Source of the DNA: Paraburkholderia sp. PGU19
GTDB lineage: Bacteria; Pseudomonadota; Gammaproteobacteria; Burkholderiales; Burkholderiaceae
Assembly: GCF_013426915.1 (NCBI RefSeq)
Contig: NZ_AP023179.1
Coordinates: forward strand, 2,976,001-3,040,000
DNA length: 64,000 nucleotides
Reading direction: 5' to 3'
The notes beneath the pieces are model-generated. The model was not told the origin of the DNA and did no database searches. It saw only the letters and a program-made list of their open reading frames with translations. Shown here one piece after another: positions 37,664 to 45,750 of the stretch. The translations under genes were made by a program, and so were the position numbers. Numbering within the stretch: position 1 is the first letter of the stretch; the number at the start of each line of letters is the position of its first letter.

Positions 37664-38902
37664 AATCCTACGGGTGCGCAAGCACCTTCGGCGGGTTCCT
37701 GCTTCGACGGGCGGCCTGACTGCGCCATCCCTCCACAGGCAATCGCGGCATGTCCTGCCGCTAGAACATTGAGCGCGCCAACGTGATCGGCGTTCACTTC
37801 GTGTCCGCACTCGACGCACTTGAACAGAGCTTGCGTCTTTCGATTTTCCTTCGACACATGACCGCAACACGGGCACGTGCGGCTCGTGTTCTTCGGGTCT
37901 ACCGCGACGAAATATCCGCCGCGCCATGCCGTCTTGTATTCGAGTTGGCGGCGGAACTCGCCCCAGCCCTGGTCGAGAATCGACTTGTTGAGGCCGGACT
38001 TCGCGCGGACATTGCGTCCCGGTGCGCTTGCCGTGCCTTTGGCCGACTTCGACATGTTGCTGATCTTCAGGTCTTCGACCGCGATCATCGCGTGGTTTTT
38101 GCTGATAGCCGTCGATGCCTTGTGGAGAAAATCAGCGCGAGCGTCCGCGATACGCGCGTGGATGCGCTGAATGCGGGACTTCGCTTTCTTCCAGTTGCTA
38201 CTGCCTTTGACCTTGCGGGCCATCCGGCGCTGATACTTCGCAAGCCGCTTCTCGTGCTCGCGGAACGACGCGAGCGGCGCGATATACGAACCGTCCGACA
38301 TGGTAGCGAAGCGGGCAACGCCCACGTCGATACCGACTGCCGAGCCGTGCGCAACCGGCTGCTCTACCTCGCGCTTCGTCAGGATGGACACATACCACTT
38401 ACCCGCGCGCAGCGATACGGTAGCCGATCGGACCTCGCCGAGCACGTCGCGGCTCTTTCGATAGCGCAGCCATCCCAGCTTCGGGACCTTGATGCGTCCG
38501 TTGCCCGTATCGACCTCAATCTGATTCTTGTCAGGGAACAGGAACGAGTCGCCCATTCCTTTGCGCTTGAACTGCGGGAACGACGTGCGCCCAGCGAAGA
38601 AGTTTTTGAAGGCCGCTTCGAGATGCTTTAGCGCGTGCTGCTGTGTATGTACCGGGCCATCCTTCAGCCACGGCGTATCCGCGCAGTTGCGCCATTCCGT
38701 CAGGCGTTTCGCCATGCCGACGTAGCCGACGAACTTCTGTCCTGCTGCGTGGTTCTCCTTCTGGAACGCCAGCGCCTTGTTATAGACGAACCGGCACGCG
38801 CCTGCGAACTGGCGCATCTTGCGCGCCTGCGAACTGGCGCATCTTGCGCGCCTGCTCGCCGGTCGGCATGAGTTCGAATTTGAAGGCTTGAAGGAGTTCC
38901 AT
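37651..38902 (-). pseudogene. tnpB: TnpB RNA-guided nuclease, frame broken by a 25-bp duplication
   Basis: Start MELLQAFKFELMPTGEQARK at 38902, then a frame break, then RFVYNKALAFQKENHAAGQK. The rest has the full TnpB set: GIDVGVARFATMSDG (RuvC aspartate), MIAVEDLKISNM (glutamate), zinc knuckle CPCCG...CVECG and NADHVGALNVL (last aspartate). A tandem 25-bp duplication at 38799-38848 lies inside codons for RKMRQFAGA. Removing one copy makes the gene 1227 bases, 408 codons plus stop, the normal size. As written it should not yield full-length protein unless translation starts within. Confidence 0.85.
38799..38848. repeat. Perfect 25-bp tandem duplication
   Basis: Two adjacent copies, at 38799-38823 and 38824-38848, each beginning CGCCTGCGAACTGGCGCATC. 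The length is not a multiple of three, so it shifts the tnpB frame. Confidence 0.9.
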
Positions 38903-38977
38903 GCCGCGCAACATACTGTTGTCTGTGAAACTACGCAAGGGGTAAAGGTGGGCCGTCCACGCATAAAAGACTCGGAC

Positions 38978-39376
38978 ATGAGGCACGGAAGGCACTGCGT
39001 CTTCCTCATGCACGCGCACTTGGTCATCGTAACGAAATACCGACGTGGAGTATTCACGAAGCAGATCATTGACGACCTGCGCGTGATCTTCGCGAACGTA
39101 TGCCGGGAGTTTGAAGCCGAGTTGGTGGAGTTCGATGGCCAAGAAGACTATGTGCATCTACTCGTGAACTATCCACCGAAGGTCGCAGTGTCGGCGCTCG
39201 TAAATAGCCTGAAGGGTGTTTCGGGCCGGATGATTCGGCAGAAGAACTACCCGACCATCCGGCGCAAGCTGTGGGGCGGCGCGCTTTGGTCGCCATCCTA
39301 TTTTGCGGGCTCGTGTGGCGGCGCTACTATCGCGGTCGTGCGCCAGTACATCGAGCAACAGCAGACTCCGCGCTAA
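38978..39376 (+). CDS. tnpA: IS200/IS605 TnpA (Y1 transposase), HUH motif altered
   Basis: A 132-residue single-strand transposase. Family motifs are HLVIVTKYRRGVFT, CREFEAELVEFDGQ, VNYPPKVAVSALVNSLKGVS, LWGGALWSPSYFAGSCGG and the catalytic tyrosine in VRQYIEQQ. The metal-binding HUH motif, normally DHVHLLV, reads DYVHLLV: codon TAT where CAT is expected, so the first histidine is lost. This should abolish or cripple cleavage. ATG at 38978 is chosen; the frame is open further up but overlaps the tnpB start. It is divergent from tnpB. Confidence 0.85.
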   Translation: MRHGRHCVFLMHAHLVIVTKYRRGVFTKQIIDDLRVIFANVCREFEAELVEFDGQEDYVHLLVNYPPKVAVSALVNSLKGVSGRMIRQKNYPTIRRKLWGGALWSPSYFAGSCGGATIAVVRQYIEQQQTPR

Positions 39377-39414
39377 GGCCGCAGAAGGACGCCTGCGGCG
39401 TCCGCGCTATCCTT

Positions 39415-39434
39415 CCTCCCCGTGAACGGGGAGG
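39415..39434 (+). repeat. IS end hairpin downstream of tnpA
   Basis: CCTCCCCG with CGGGGAGG around TGAA, followed by TTTGAC. It mirrors the hairpin at 37644-37663. Confidence 0.7.
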
Positions 39435-39667
39435 TTTGACGCCCATCCCGATCAACCTCCCGGATATGAAACCTCGACCCGGCGACAAAGCCGTTTAGAC
39501 CTTACGCATCTGAAAAGTTTTCCAGCAAAGCGCAATACGGTGTCAGCGCAATGAATGCTTGACGGCAAAGCCGCGACGCAGATTCGTAATAGCCGCTATG
39601 CTCTCTCTTCTGCATTTCCATCCCGCTGCACTCAACCTCTTATAGTTTCCTTCTCGCGGAGTCGATC

Positions 39668-40663
39668 ATGCAATACCGCAAATTCGGCCATACTGGTCTT
39701 ACTGTCTCGCGTTTGTGTCTCGGTACGATGACGTTCGGTTTGCAAACCGAAGAAGACGTATCGCATGGCATTCTCGACAAGGCGACAGACGCCGGTGTGA
39801 ATTTCATCGATACGGCCGATGTCTATCCGCTAGGCGGTGGCGAAAATCTTGCGGGACGCACCGAGGAAATCATCGGGCGCTGGCTCAAGGGCAAACGCGA
39901 CCGCTTCATTCTCGCGACCAAAGCCGTCGGCAAGGTCGGTCCGCATGCGTGGAATCAGGGCGCGTCGCGCAAGCATTTGCTAGACGCCATCGACGATTCA
40001 CTGCGTCGCCTGAACACCGATTACGTCGATCTGTACCAGCTGCATTCCGATGACCGCGACACGCCGCTCGACGAAACACTCGAAGCGCTCGACGTAATTG
40101 TGCGCTCGGGCAAGGCGCGCTATATCGGCGTCTCGAACTATTTGGCGTACCGGCTCGCGCGCATGCTCGGACGCTCGGACGTGCTGCGTACCGCGCGCTT
40201 CGTATCGGTACAGCCGCGCTACAACCTGCTGTTCCGGCAGATCGAACGCGAACTGCTGCCGCTCGCCGACGAAGAAGGCCTGGCCGTGATTCCCTATAAC
40301 CCGCTCGCGGGCGGCCTGCTGACGGGCAAGCATCGACACGACGCTAAGCCCGCGGACGGACGCTTCACGGAGACGGTCGGCAAGGCAGGTGAGATGTACT
40401 CGGAGCGCTACTGGCACGAACGCGAATTCAAGACCATCGAGACGCTGCGCGAGATCAACGCGAAAACGGGCGAACCGATGACGAAGATGGCGATTGCATG
40501 GGTCCTCGCGAATCCCACCATCACGTCGGCGATCATCGGCGCGAGCCGTGTCGAGCAGTTGAACGACTCGCTCGCCGCTGTCGATCTCGTGCTCGACCCC
40601 GAGATCAAGAAGCAGCTCGACGAGGCGACCGTCGAATACCGTTGGGGCGATGCGCCACGCTGA
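39668..40663 (+). CDS. Aldo/keto reductase
   Basis: A 331-residue NADPH-dependent reductase of the AKR family with a TIM-barrel pattern. Catalytic residues are visible in FIDTADVYPLGG (Asp, Tyr), ILATKAVGKVG (Lys) and YQLHSDDRDTPL (His). The C-terminal cofactor stretch is NPTITSAIIGASRVEQLNDS. It starts MQYRKFGHTGLTVSRLCLGT, as in many YajO/Gfo-like members acting on aldehydes or sugars. It stands alone right of the IS element; CTCGCGGAG lies just upstream. Confidence 0.9.
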   Translation: MQYRKFGHTGLTVSRLCLGTMTFGLQTEEDVSHGILDKATDAGVNFIDTADVYPLGGGENLAGRTEEIIGRWLKGKRDRFILATKAVGKVGPHAWNQGASRKHLLDAIDDSLRRLNTDYVDLYQLHSDDRDTPLDETLEALDVIVRSGKARYIGVSNYLAYRLARMLGRSDVLRTARFVSVQPRYNLLFRQIERELLPLADEEGLAVIPYNPLAGGLLTGKHRHDAKPADGRFTETVGKAGEMYSERYWHEREFKTIETLREINAKTGEPMTKMAIAWVLANPTITSAIIGASRVEQLNDSLAAVDLVLDPEIKKQLDEATVEYRWGDAPR

Positions 40664-40677
40664 GCGTTAATGCTGCG

Positions 40678-41235
40678 CTAGCGTCCGTAGCGCAGCACGG
40701 TGCTGCTAGCAGCCAGCACGTGATTCGTGACGGCCGCAAGAAATGCGTCGTGATTGAGATTGGGCGGTAGCGCATCGGGCGCGAGATCGAGCGCGTAGAC
40801 CTGCAACACATAGTGATGCGGCACGTCGCCGATGGGCGGGCAAGGTCCGTAGTAACCTGGCTGTCCCGTTCGATTGATGCCGCTCACGCTGCCTGCGGGC
40901 GCCGAAGCGCCATGCGGCATCGCGTTCATCGACGCGGGTATCGCGTACAGCACCCAATGGATCACGCCAATGCCCTTGGCGCCATCGGGATCGAAGAGCG
41001 TCACCGCAAAGCTGCGTGTGCCCGATGGCGCGTTGCGCCAATGCACGGCGGGCGACTGGTTGCCGCCGCCGCAATTGTTCGCGCTGGCTGCGTGGCTCGA
41101 ATCGATGGTGCCGCCATCGGGCGTGCCCGGCGACGTCACTTCGAAAGCGTCGGCCGCCACGGCGTGCGTGACGCCCGACGAGAGCGCCATACATAGCGCA
41201 ATGGCTGCGAGCCGGGTGTTGGAGATAGTTTTCAT
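40678..41235 (-). CDS. Exported YbhB/YbcL-type (phosphatidylethanolamine-binding-like) protein
   Basis: A 185-residue protein with a signal peptide (MKTISNTRLAAIALCMALSS, cleavage after AVAA near 28). The PEBP fold motifs are present: NNCGGGNQSPAVHWRNAP, SFAVTLFDPDGAKGIGVIHW and the ligand-pocket GYYGPCPPIGDVPHHYVLQV. Function of bacterial members is unclear; some inhibit proteases. It converges with the aldo/keto reductase, only 14 bases apart. The upstream IS607 element begins about 70-80 bases before its start. Confidence 0.88.
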   Translation of the reverse strand: MKTISNTRLAAIALCMALSSGVTHAVAADAFEVTSPGTPDGGTIDSSHAASANNCGGGNQSPAVHWRNAPSGTRSFAVTLFDPDGAKGIGVIHWVLYAIPASMNAMPHGASAPAGSVSGINRTGQPGYYGPCPPIGDVPHHYVLQVYALDLAPDALPPNLNHDAFLAAVTNHVLAASSTVLRYGR

Positions 41236-41255
41236 TGGACGGTTCCGTCGAAAGG

Positions 41256-41283
41256 GATGCGCTCACGCGGTCATGAGCGCATC
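41256..41283 (-). promoter_or_regulatory. Inverted repeat in the YbhB-type gene leader
   Basis: GATGCGCTCA and TGAGCGCATC, a perfect 10-bp inverted repeat with an 8-base spacer, 20 bases before the start codon. It could be an operator or leader hairpin, or mark the IS607 border. Confidence 0.4.
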
Positions 41284-41318
41284 GGAGGAAACGAACGGCC
41301 ATGCCCGTTTATTCCGCT

Positions 41319-42530
41319 CTAAGTAGTCTGCACATTGCTGTGCAAACGCGACTTTTTCTGCTTCACAGAGGCCGGTTTCACGGTTGCCGAAGCACCCGCC
41401 AGAGCCTTCCTCTCCACAGACTGCTGCGCCAGAGCTTGGCGCCGAATGTTGATGGCCGCGTTCAAATCGCGGTCCATCTTTAGCCCGCAGCCGCATTCGA
41501 TGACGCGCTCACCCAAGGTGATTGCATGGATTGCGCCGCATGCCGAGCACGTCTTGCCGCTTGGATAGAAGCGGTCCACCACAATCACCTGTGCGCCGGT
41601 CATGGCGGCCTTGTATTCGAGTTGACGACGAAACTCGAAGAACCCTGCATCGGCGATGGCGCGTGCGAGCTTGCCGTTCTTCAGCATGCCCGATACGTTC
41701 AGGTCCTCGATACCGATAGTCGAGTAGTTCGTTGCGAGATTCGTCGTCAGTTTGTGCACAGCATCCTTACGGACGTTCGCTATACGCAGGTGCAGCCGCG
41801 CGAGCTTGGCTTTCGCTTTGGCCCGGTTTGCACTTCCCTTCTGTTTGCGCGACAGCGAGCGCGACAGGCGCACGATGCGCTTGTGCTCGGCGCGGTGCGG
41901 CTTCAACGCAGGAGCGCCGCCGCCGTCGCTGAATGTCGCCAGCGCCTTTATGCCAAGATCAACGCCGACAGCGCCACGGTCCTCTGCGGCCTTCAGGCGC
42001 TCCTCTGTCTCCACCGACAGAGCCATATACCAACCATCGGCCATGCGGCTCACGCTCGCGCCCAGCACGCGCCCAGCGAAGCGCAATTCCTCACGCATGC
42101 GAACAACGCCGCAGCGCGGAAGCTTCACGGTCCTTCCGACTACCTGCACGGCATGGCTGGACGCATTCACGGGGCCATTATCGGCGCGGAATGAATCGCG
42201 GATGCCCTTGCGCTTAAAGCGCGGATATCCAGGCTTTTTGCCGAGCTTCACGCGACGAAAGAAGTGGTTGAACGCGAGCCCGACATTCTTGATTGCGACC
42301 TGCGGCGCGCACTTCGTTACCTCTGCCATCCACGGGAATTCGACGGCCTTGATGGAGTTCAATTGCTTGCGAAGCGCGGCCTCGTTCGGCTTGCCACCTT
42401 CCTTGTGCTGGCGCGTCCATTCCGCCAACGCCCAGTTATAGGCGAAGCGAGCCACGCCGCACGCGCGAGCGAAATACTTCGCTTGCTCTGTGGTCGGGTC
42501 CAGGCGGATTTTGTGGACGCGGACAATCAC
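41319..42530 (-). CDS. tnpB: TnpB RNA-guided nuclease of the IS607 element
   Basis: A 403-residue TnpB with the full nuclease set: GVDLGIKALATFSDG (first RuvC aspartate), TIGIEDLNVSGM (glutamate), zinc knuckle CSACG with ECGCG, and LKMDRDLNAAINIR (last aspartate). The N-terminal HKIRLDPTTEQAKYFARACG and YPRFKRKG segments are typical. It is a GTG-start gene whose first bases overlap the tnpA stop (GTGA). TnpB cuts DNA guided by an omega RNA made from the 3' end of its own gene and the adjacent element end, here near 41300-41450. The C-terminus is charged and extended. Confidence 0.92.
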   Translation of the reverse strand: MIVRVHKIRLDPTTEQAKYFARACGVARFAYNWALAEWTRQHKEGGKPNEAALRKQLNSIKAVEFPWMAEVTKCAPQVAIKNVGLAFNHFFRRVKLGKKPGYPRFKRKGIRDSFRADNGPVNASSHAVQVVGRTVKLPRCGVVRMREELRFAGRVLGASVSRMADGWYMALSVETEERLKAAEDRGAVGVDLGIKALATFSDGGGAPALKPHRAEHKRIVRLSRSLSRKQKGSANRAKAKAKLARLHLRIANVRKDAVHKLTTNLATNYSTIGIEDLNVSGMLKNGKLARAIADAGFFEFRRQLEYKAAMTGAQVIVVDRFYPSGKTCSACGAIHAITLGERVIECGCGLKMDRDLNAAINIRRQALAQQSVERKALAGASATVKPASVKQKKSRLHSNVQTT

Positions 42531-43132
42531 CTGGCAGCTTCCGTCAGCGCGTCGATAAGCTGCCTGTTCTTTTTGCTACGTGAGCCGTACAGCCGCGCGG
42601 AGAACACCATAATGATTTCGAGCACGTCTTTCGCGAGTTCTTCCTCGAACGAAGGTTGCTCACCCTTGTGAATGATGACGATTTCGATGTTCTGCGCCGC
42701 GCACATGGCGAACACCAACTCGGAGCCGAAGCGCAGGAGGCGGTCTTTGTGCGTGATTACGAGCCGCTTCATCTGCTTGCGCAGAATCATTTCGAGCAGA
42801 CGACTGAGACCTTTCTTGTGGTAGTTCATGCCACTGCCAAGGTCTTTAATGACTTCGCAGCGCCAGCCTCTAGCCGCGCAGTAGCTTTCCAGCATCGCGT
42901 GCTGACGCTCAAGGTCGTCCTTCTGGTCGTGCGAAGAAACACGGGCGTAGCAGACTGTCGGCGCGTCCTCGTTGCCGATGCCGAGCAGGTCCGACACGGC
43001 GTAATAGCGCGTGCCGCCAGCCGTCTTACGTGCAGGCAGTAGTTCGCCGGTCTCCTCCCATTTACGCAGGGTGGAGACCGCGACGCCGAGCATCGTTGCC
43101 GCTTCGCCAATCTTCACAAGCCTCTTTTCCAT
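42527..43132 (-). CDS. tnpA: IS607 TnpA serine recombinase
   Basis: A 201-residue transposase. Residues 5-50 are a MerR-like helix-turn-helix (VKIGEAATMLGVAVSTLRKW, GGTRYYAVSDLLG). Then comes the serine recombinase catalytic domain: CYARVSSHDQKDDLERQ with nucleophile serine about 66, LSRLLEMILRKQMKRLVITH, KDRLLRFG and EELAKDVLEIIMVFSARLYG. All motifs are intact. It is coupled to tnpB by overlap. Confidence 0.93.
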   Translation of the reverse strand: MEKRLVKIGEAATMLGVAVSTLRKWEETGELLPARKTAGGTRYYAVSDLLGIGNEDAPTVCYARVSSHDQKDDLERQHAMLESYCAARGWRCEVIKDLGSGMNYHKKGLSRLLEMILRKQMKRLVITHKDRLLRFGSELVFAMCAAQNIEIVIIHKGEQPSFEEELAKDVLEIIMVFSARLYGSRSKKNRQLIDALTEAAR

Positions 43133-43195
43133 AAGGATAGGTTAGGGCAGATTTCGGCAGAAAATTCAACTCAGTTGTTCGCCCCGCCCGCTCTT

Positions 43196-44005
43196 TCAAC
43201 GGAACACGCCCGAGCTCTGGTTCGCTTCCGGCAACTGCCGCGTCTCCCGCACCGACTTCGGACGCCAGAGCCTCGCGCCGCCTTCGATGCCCGCCGCGTT
43301 CGATACGACGGCCGCATTCGACGGCAACTCGAACGTCAGACGCTCCGCATTGCCGCCACCGATCCACAGCTTGTCGTAGTTGACGAGCGAAGCGAGGATC
43401 GCGATCACCTTCTCCACACGCCGGTTCCAGCGTTTGTTGCCCACCTTCTCGCGCGCCGCATTGCCGATGTACTCGTCATACGTGCGGTCCTTGCTGACGG
43501 GATGATGCGCGAGTTCGAGATGCGGCATCAACTCGCCGTCGCGAAAGAGCGCGGTGCCCGCGCCCGTCCCCAGCGTCAGCACGAATTCGATGCCATGCCC
43601 TTCGATCGCCGCGAACCCCTGCATCTCGGCGTCGTTGATCATGCGCACGGGCAAGCCGCCCACGCGCACTGCCAGTTGTTCCGCGAGCGCGAAGCCGCGC
43701 CAGTTCGCATCGCCGATATTCGGTGCCGTCAGCACATGGTTGTCACGCACGACGCCTGGAAAGCCGATCGACATCAAAGTTGGATGCTGCGCATCGACGA
43801 GCGGCTGCACGAGCGTCGCGAGCGTATCGACGAGTTGCTCAGGCGTGCAAGGATGCGGCGTCGCGACGCGCACGCGTTCGCTTTTCATGTCGCCGCCCGC
43901 GTCGATCACGGCCGCCTTCAACCCCGTGCCGCCGACGTCGATGGCGAGTATCCGTTCACCGTCGCTTTTGGTGTTGCGGCGCGTCTGTACTTTAGCTTTA
44001 GTCAA
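43196..44005 (-). CDS. ppgK: ROK-type kinase resembling polyphosphate glucokinase
   Basis: A 269-residue sugar kinase of the ROK superfamily. The phosphate-binding loop is AIDVGGTGLKAAVID. The catalytic region is RMINDAEMQGFAA and the second phosphate loop FVLTLGTGAGTALFRDG. The segment LELAHHPVSKDRTYDEYIGN and the length match polyphosphate/ATP glucokinases, which use inorganic polyphosphate to form glucose-6-phosphate. TTG at 44005 is taken as start because AGGGGGACGA lies just upstream. It follows zwf by 53 bases. The IS607 element lies directly past its stop, so the last ~15 residues may be altered. Confidence 0.78.
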   Translation of the reverse strand: MTKAKVQTRRNTKSDGERILAIDVGGTGLKAAVIDAGGDMKSERVRVATPHPCTPEQLVDTLATLVQPLVDAQHPTLMSIGFPGVVRDNHVLTAPNIGDANWRGFALAEQLAVRVGGLPVRMINDAEMQGFAAIEGHGIEFVLTLGTGAGTALFRDGELMPHLELAHHPVSKDRTYDEYIGNAAREKVGNKRWNRRVEKVIAILASLVNYDKLWIGGGNAERLTFELPSNAAVVSNAAGIEGGARLWRPKSVRETRQLPEANQSSGVFR

Positions 44006-44058
44006 ATCGTCCCCCTTTCGTTTGTCGTTGTGACAGATCTGGACAGGTCCAGACAGGA

Positions 44059-45645
44059 TTACTCTTTGCTCTGCAATGAACGCCACGCGCGGCCATCGCG
44101 CGCGAGCAGTTCATCGGCTTGCGCCGGCCCGCTGCTGCCCGCCGCATAGCCATGCACGGGCAGCGCACCGCCTTCAGGGTGCAGCACATGATCGACCGCG
44201 CACCAGCCCGACTCGATGCTGTCGGCACGCTGGAACAGCGTCTCGTCGCCGAGCATGCAGTCGTAGAGCAGCGTCTCATAGCCGACATTCGCGCGTTCGT
44301 CGAAGAAGTCGTTGTAGTTGAACGCCGAGCGCACCGCACCGATCTGCATCGCCGGTCCGGGCACCTTCACGTTGAAGTCGAAGCGCGTGCCGTGCGCGGG
44401 ATCGATGCGCAGCGTGAATACGTTCGGCGTCAGCGCTTCGACGGGCGTGTCGCGGAACATCAGAAACGGCACGCGCTTCAACTGCACGGCGATCTCGGTG
44501 CGGCGCGCGGCCATGCGCTTGCCCGTGCGCAGATAGAACGGCACGCCCGCCCAGCGCCAGTTGTCGATGAATACGCGTGCGGCCGCGTACGTTTCCGTGG
44601 TGCTGTCGCGCGCGACGTCGGGTTCGTCGCGATACGCGATGCCCGCATCGCCCTTTTCGTACTGGCCGAAGACGACGTCGTCCCGCTTCAGCGGCTCGAT
44701 GGCGGAGAACAGTTCGGCTTTCTTGTCGCGCACGGCCTCTGCATCGAATGAATTGGGTGGCTCCAGCGCGACCATTGCGAGCAACTGGAACAGATGGTTC
44801 GGCAGCATGTCGCGGAATGCGCCCGTCTGCTCGTAGAACTTGCCGCGCCCTTCGACGCCCAGCGTCTCGGCCGCCGTGATCTGCACGCTGTCGATGTACT
44901 CGCGCCGCCACACCGGCTCGAACATCGCGTTCGCGAAGCGCACGGCAAGGATGCTTTGCACGGTGTCCTTGCCGAGAAAGTGATCGATGCGATAGACCTG
45001 CGATTCGTTCGCGAAACCCAGAATGTGCGCATTGAGATCCCGCGCGGACGCGAGGTCCGTGCCGAACGGCTTTTCGATCACGAGACGCCGGAAGCTTCCC
45101 TTGCGTTGCGGGTCTTCTTTCAGCAAGCCATGCTTGCCCAGACGTTCGACGATCGGCCTGAAAAAGCGCGCGCCCACCGCGAGGTAGAAGATCGCGTTGC
45201 CGTGCGGCGTTCTCTCGATACGCTGCTTGAGCGCTTCGAACACATCGTCGGTTTCGAATTCGCCCGCCATGTACTCCATGCGCGACGATAGCCACTTCCA
45301 GGCTTTCTCGTCGACCTTGCCGGTATGCGCTTCGCTAGCCTTGTCGGCGGCGAACTGCTGCAGCGAGTGGCCGAGATCGTCGAGCCACTCTTTTGTTTCG
45401 CGCTCGCCGTGATTGACGCCGATGATCTGCATGGCGTCGTCGAGCAGGCCATCGATGGTCAGGTTGTACAGCGACGGCGTCAACAGACGTTTAGTCAGAT
45501 CGCCGCCCGCGCCGAATATGACCAGCGTGCACGGCGGCGCAGGCCGCTTGCCTGCGGGACCCGCGGCGGCGGCGTGCGGCCCTACGCCGATCTTGCAGCT
45601 TGCTGACGAGGCAGTCGATGAAGCGTCGTTTGCGTCATTGGACAT
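44059..45645 (-). CDS. zwf: Glucose-6-phosphate dehydrogenase
   Basis: A 528-residue enzyme oxidising glucose-6-phosphate to 6-phosphogluconolactone with NADP, the entry to the Entner-Doudoroff and pentose phosphate routes. Motifs: VIFGAGGDLTKRLLTPSLYN (nucleotide binding), VIEKPFGTDLASARDLN and the active-site RIDHFLGKDTVQ. An N-terminal ~35 residues are low-complexity and extra. The start at 45645 has GGAAAGA upstream. It lies between the glucosidase and the glucokinase-like gene in the same direction, so the products of glucan breakdown feed straight into it. Confidence 0.93.
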   Translation of the reverse strand: MSNDANDASSTASSASCKIGVGPHAAAAGPAGKRPAPPCTLVIFGAGGDLTKRLLTPSLYNLTIDGLLDDAMQIIGVNHGERETKEWLDDLGHSLQQFAADKASEAHTGKVDEKAWKWLSSRMEYMAGEFETDDVFEALKQRIERTPHGNAIFYLAVGARFFRPIVERLGKHGLLKEDPQRKGSFRRLVIEKPFGTDLASARDLNAHILGFANESQVYRIDHFLGKDTVQSILAVRFANAMFEPVWRREYIDSVQITAAETLGVEGRGKFYEQTGAFRDMLPNHLFQLLAMVALEPPNSFDAEAVRDKKAELFSAIEPLKRDDVVFGQYEKGDAGIAYRDEPDVARDSTTETYAAARVFIDNWRWAGVPFYLRTGKRMAARRTEIAVQLKRVPFLMFRDTPVEALTPNVFTLRIDPAHGTRFDFNVKVPGPAMQIGAVRSAFNYNDFFDERANVGYETLLYDCMLGDETLFQRADSIESGWCAVDHVLHPEGGALPVHGYAAGSSGPAQADELLARDGRAWRSLQSKE

Positions 45646-45750
45646 GGCAGTCTTTCCATCAATGAGCCATACGAGTGGCGATATCTGAAAGACCCGCCGC
45701 CATGCCGCACAGTTCAATCGAACCGCTGCATGAGCTGCGGGCAGCGCGGT

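Larger units (their letters stand above)
37627..39447. mobile_element. IS200/IS605-family element with divergent tnpA and tnpB
   Basis: Contains a minus-strand tnpB and plus-strand tnpA. Both ends share GGTTTGAC and a CCCC-rich hairpin: CCCCGTCC/GGACGGGG at 37644-37663 and CCTCCCCG/CGGGGAGG at 39415-39434, as expected of IS200/IS605 ends. There are no terminal inverted repeats or target duplications, normal for this family. Exact borders are estimated. The element separates the lipocalin gene from the aldo/keto reductase gene. Both genes carry probable disabling lesions. Confidence 0.85.
41319..43139. mobile_element. IS607-family element, apparently intact
   Basis: Contains a serine-recombinase tnpA overlapping a tnpB, both minus strand, the standard IS607 pair. 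IS607 elements lack terminal inverted repeats, so borders cannot be fixed from sequence alone; the outer limits lie near 41300-41320 and 43140-43190. A small hairpin (GCACA/TGTGC) lies at about 41330-41343 past the tnpB end. The insert separates the YbhB-type gene from the glucokinase-like gene. Confidence 0.85.
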
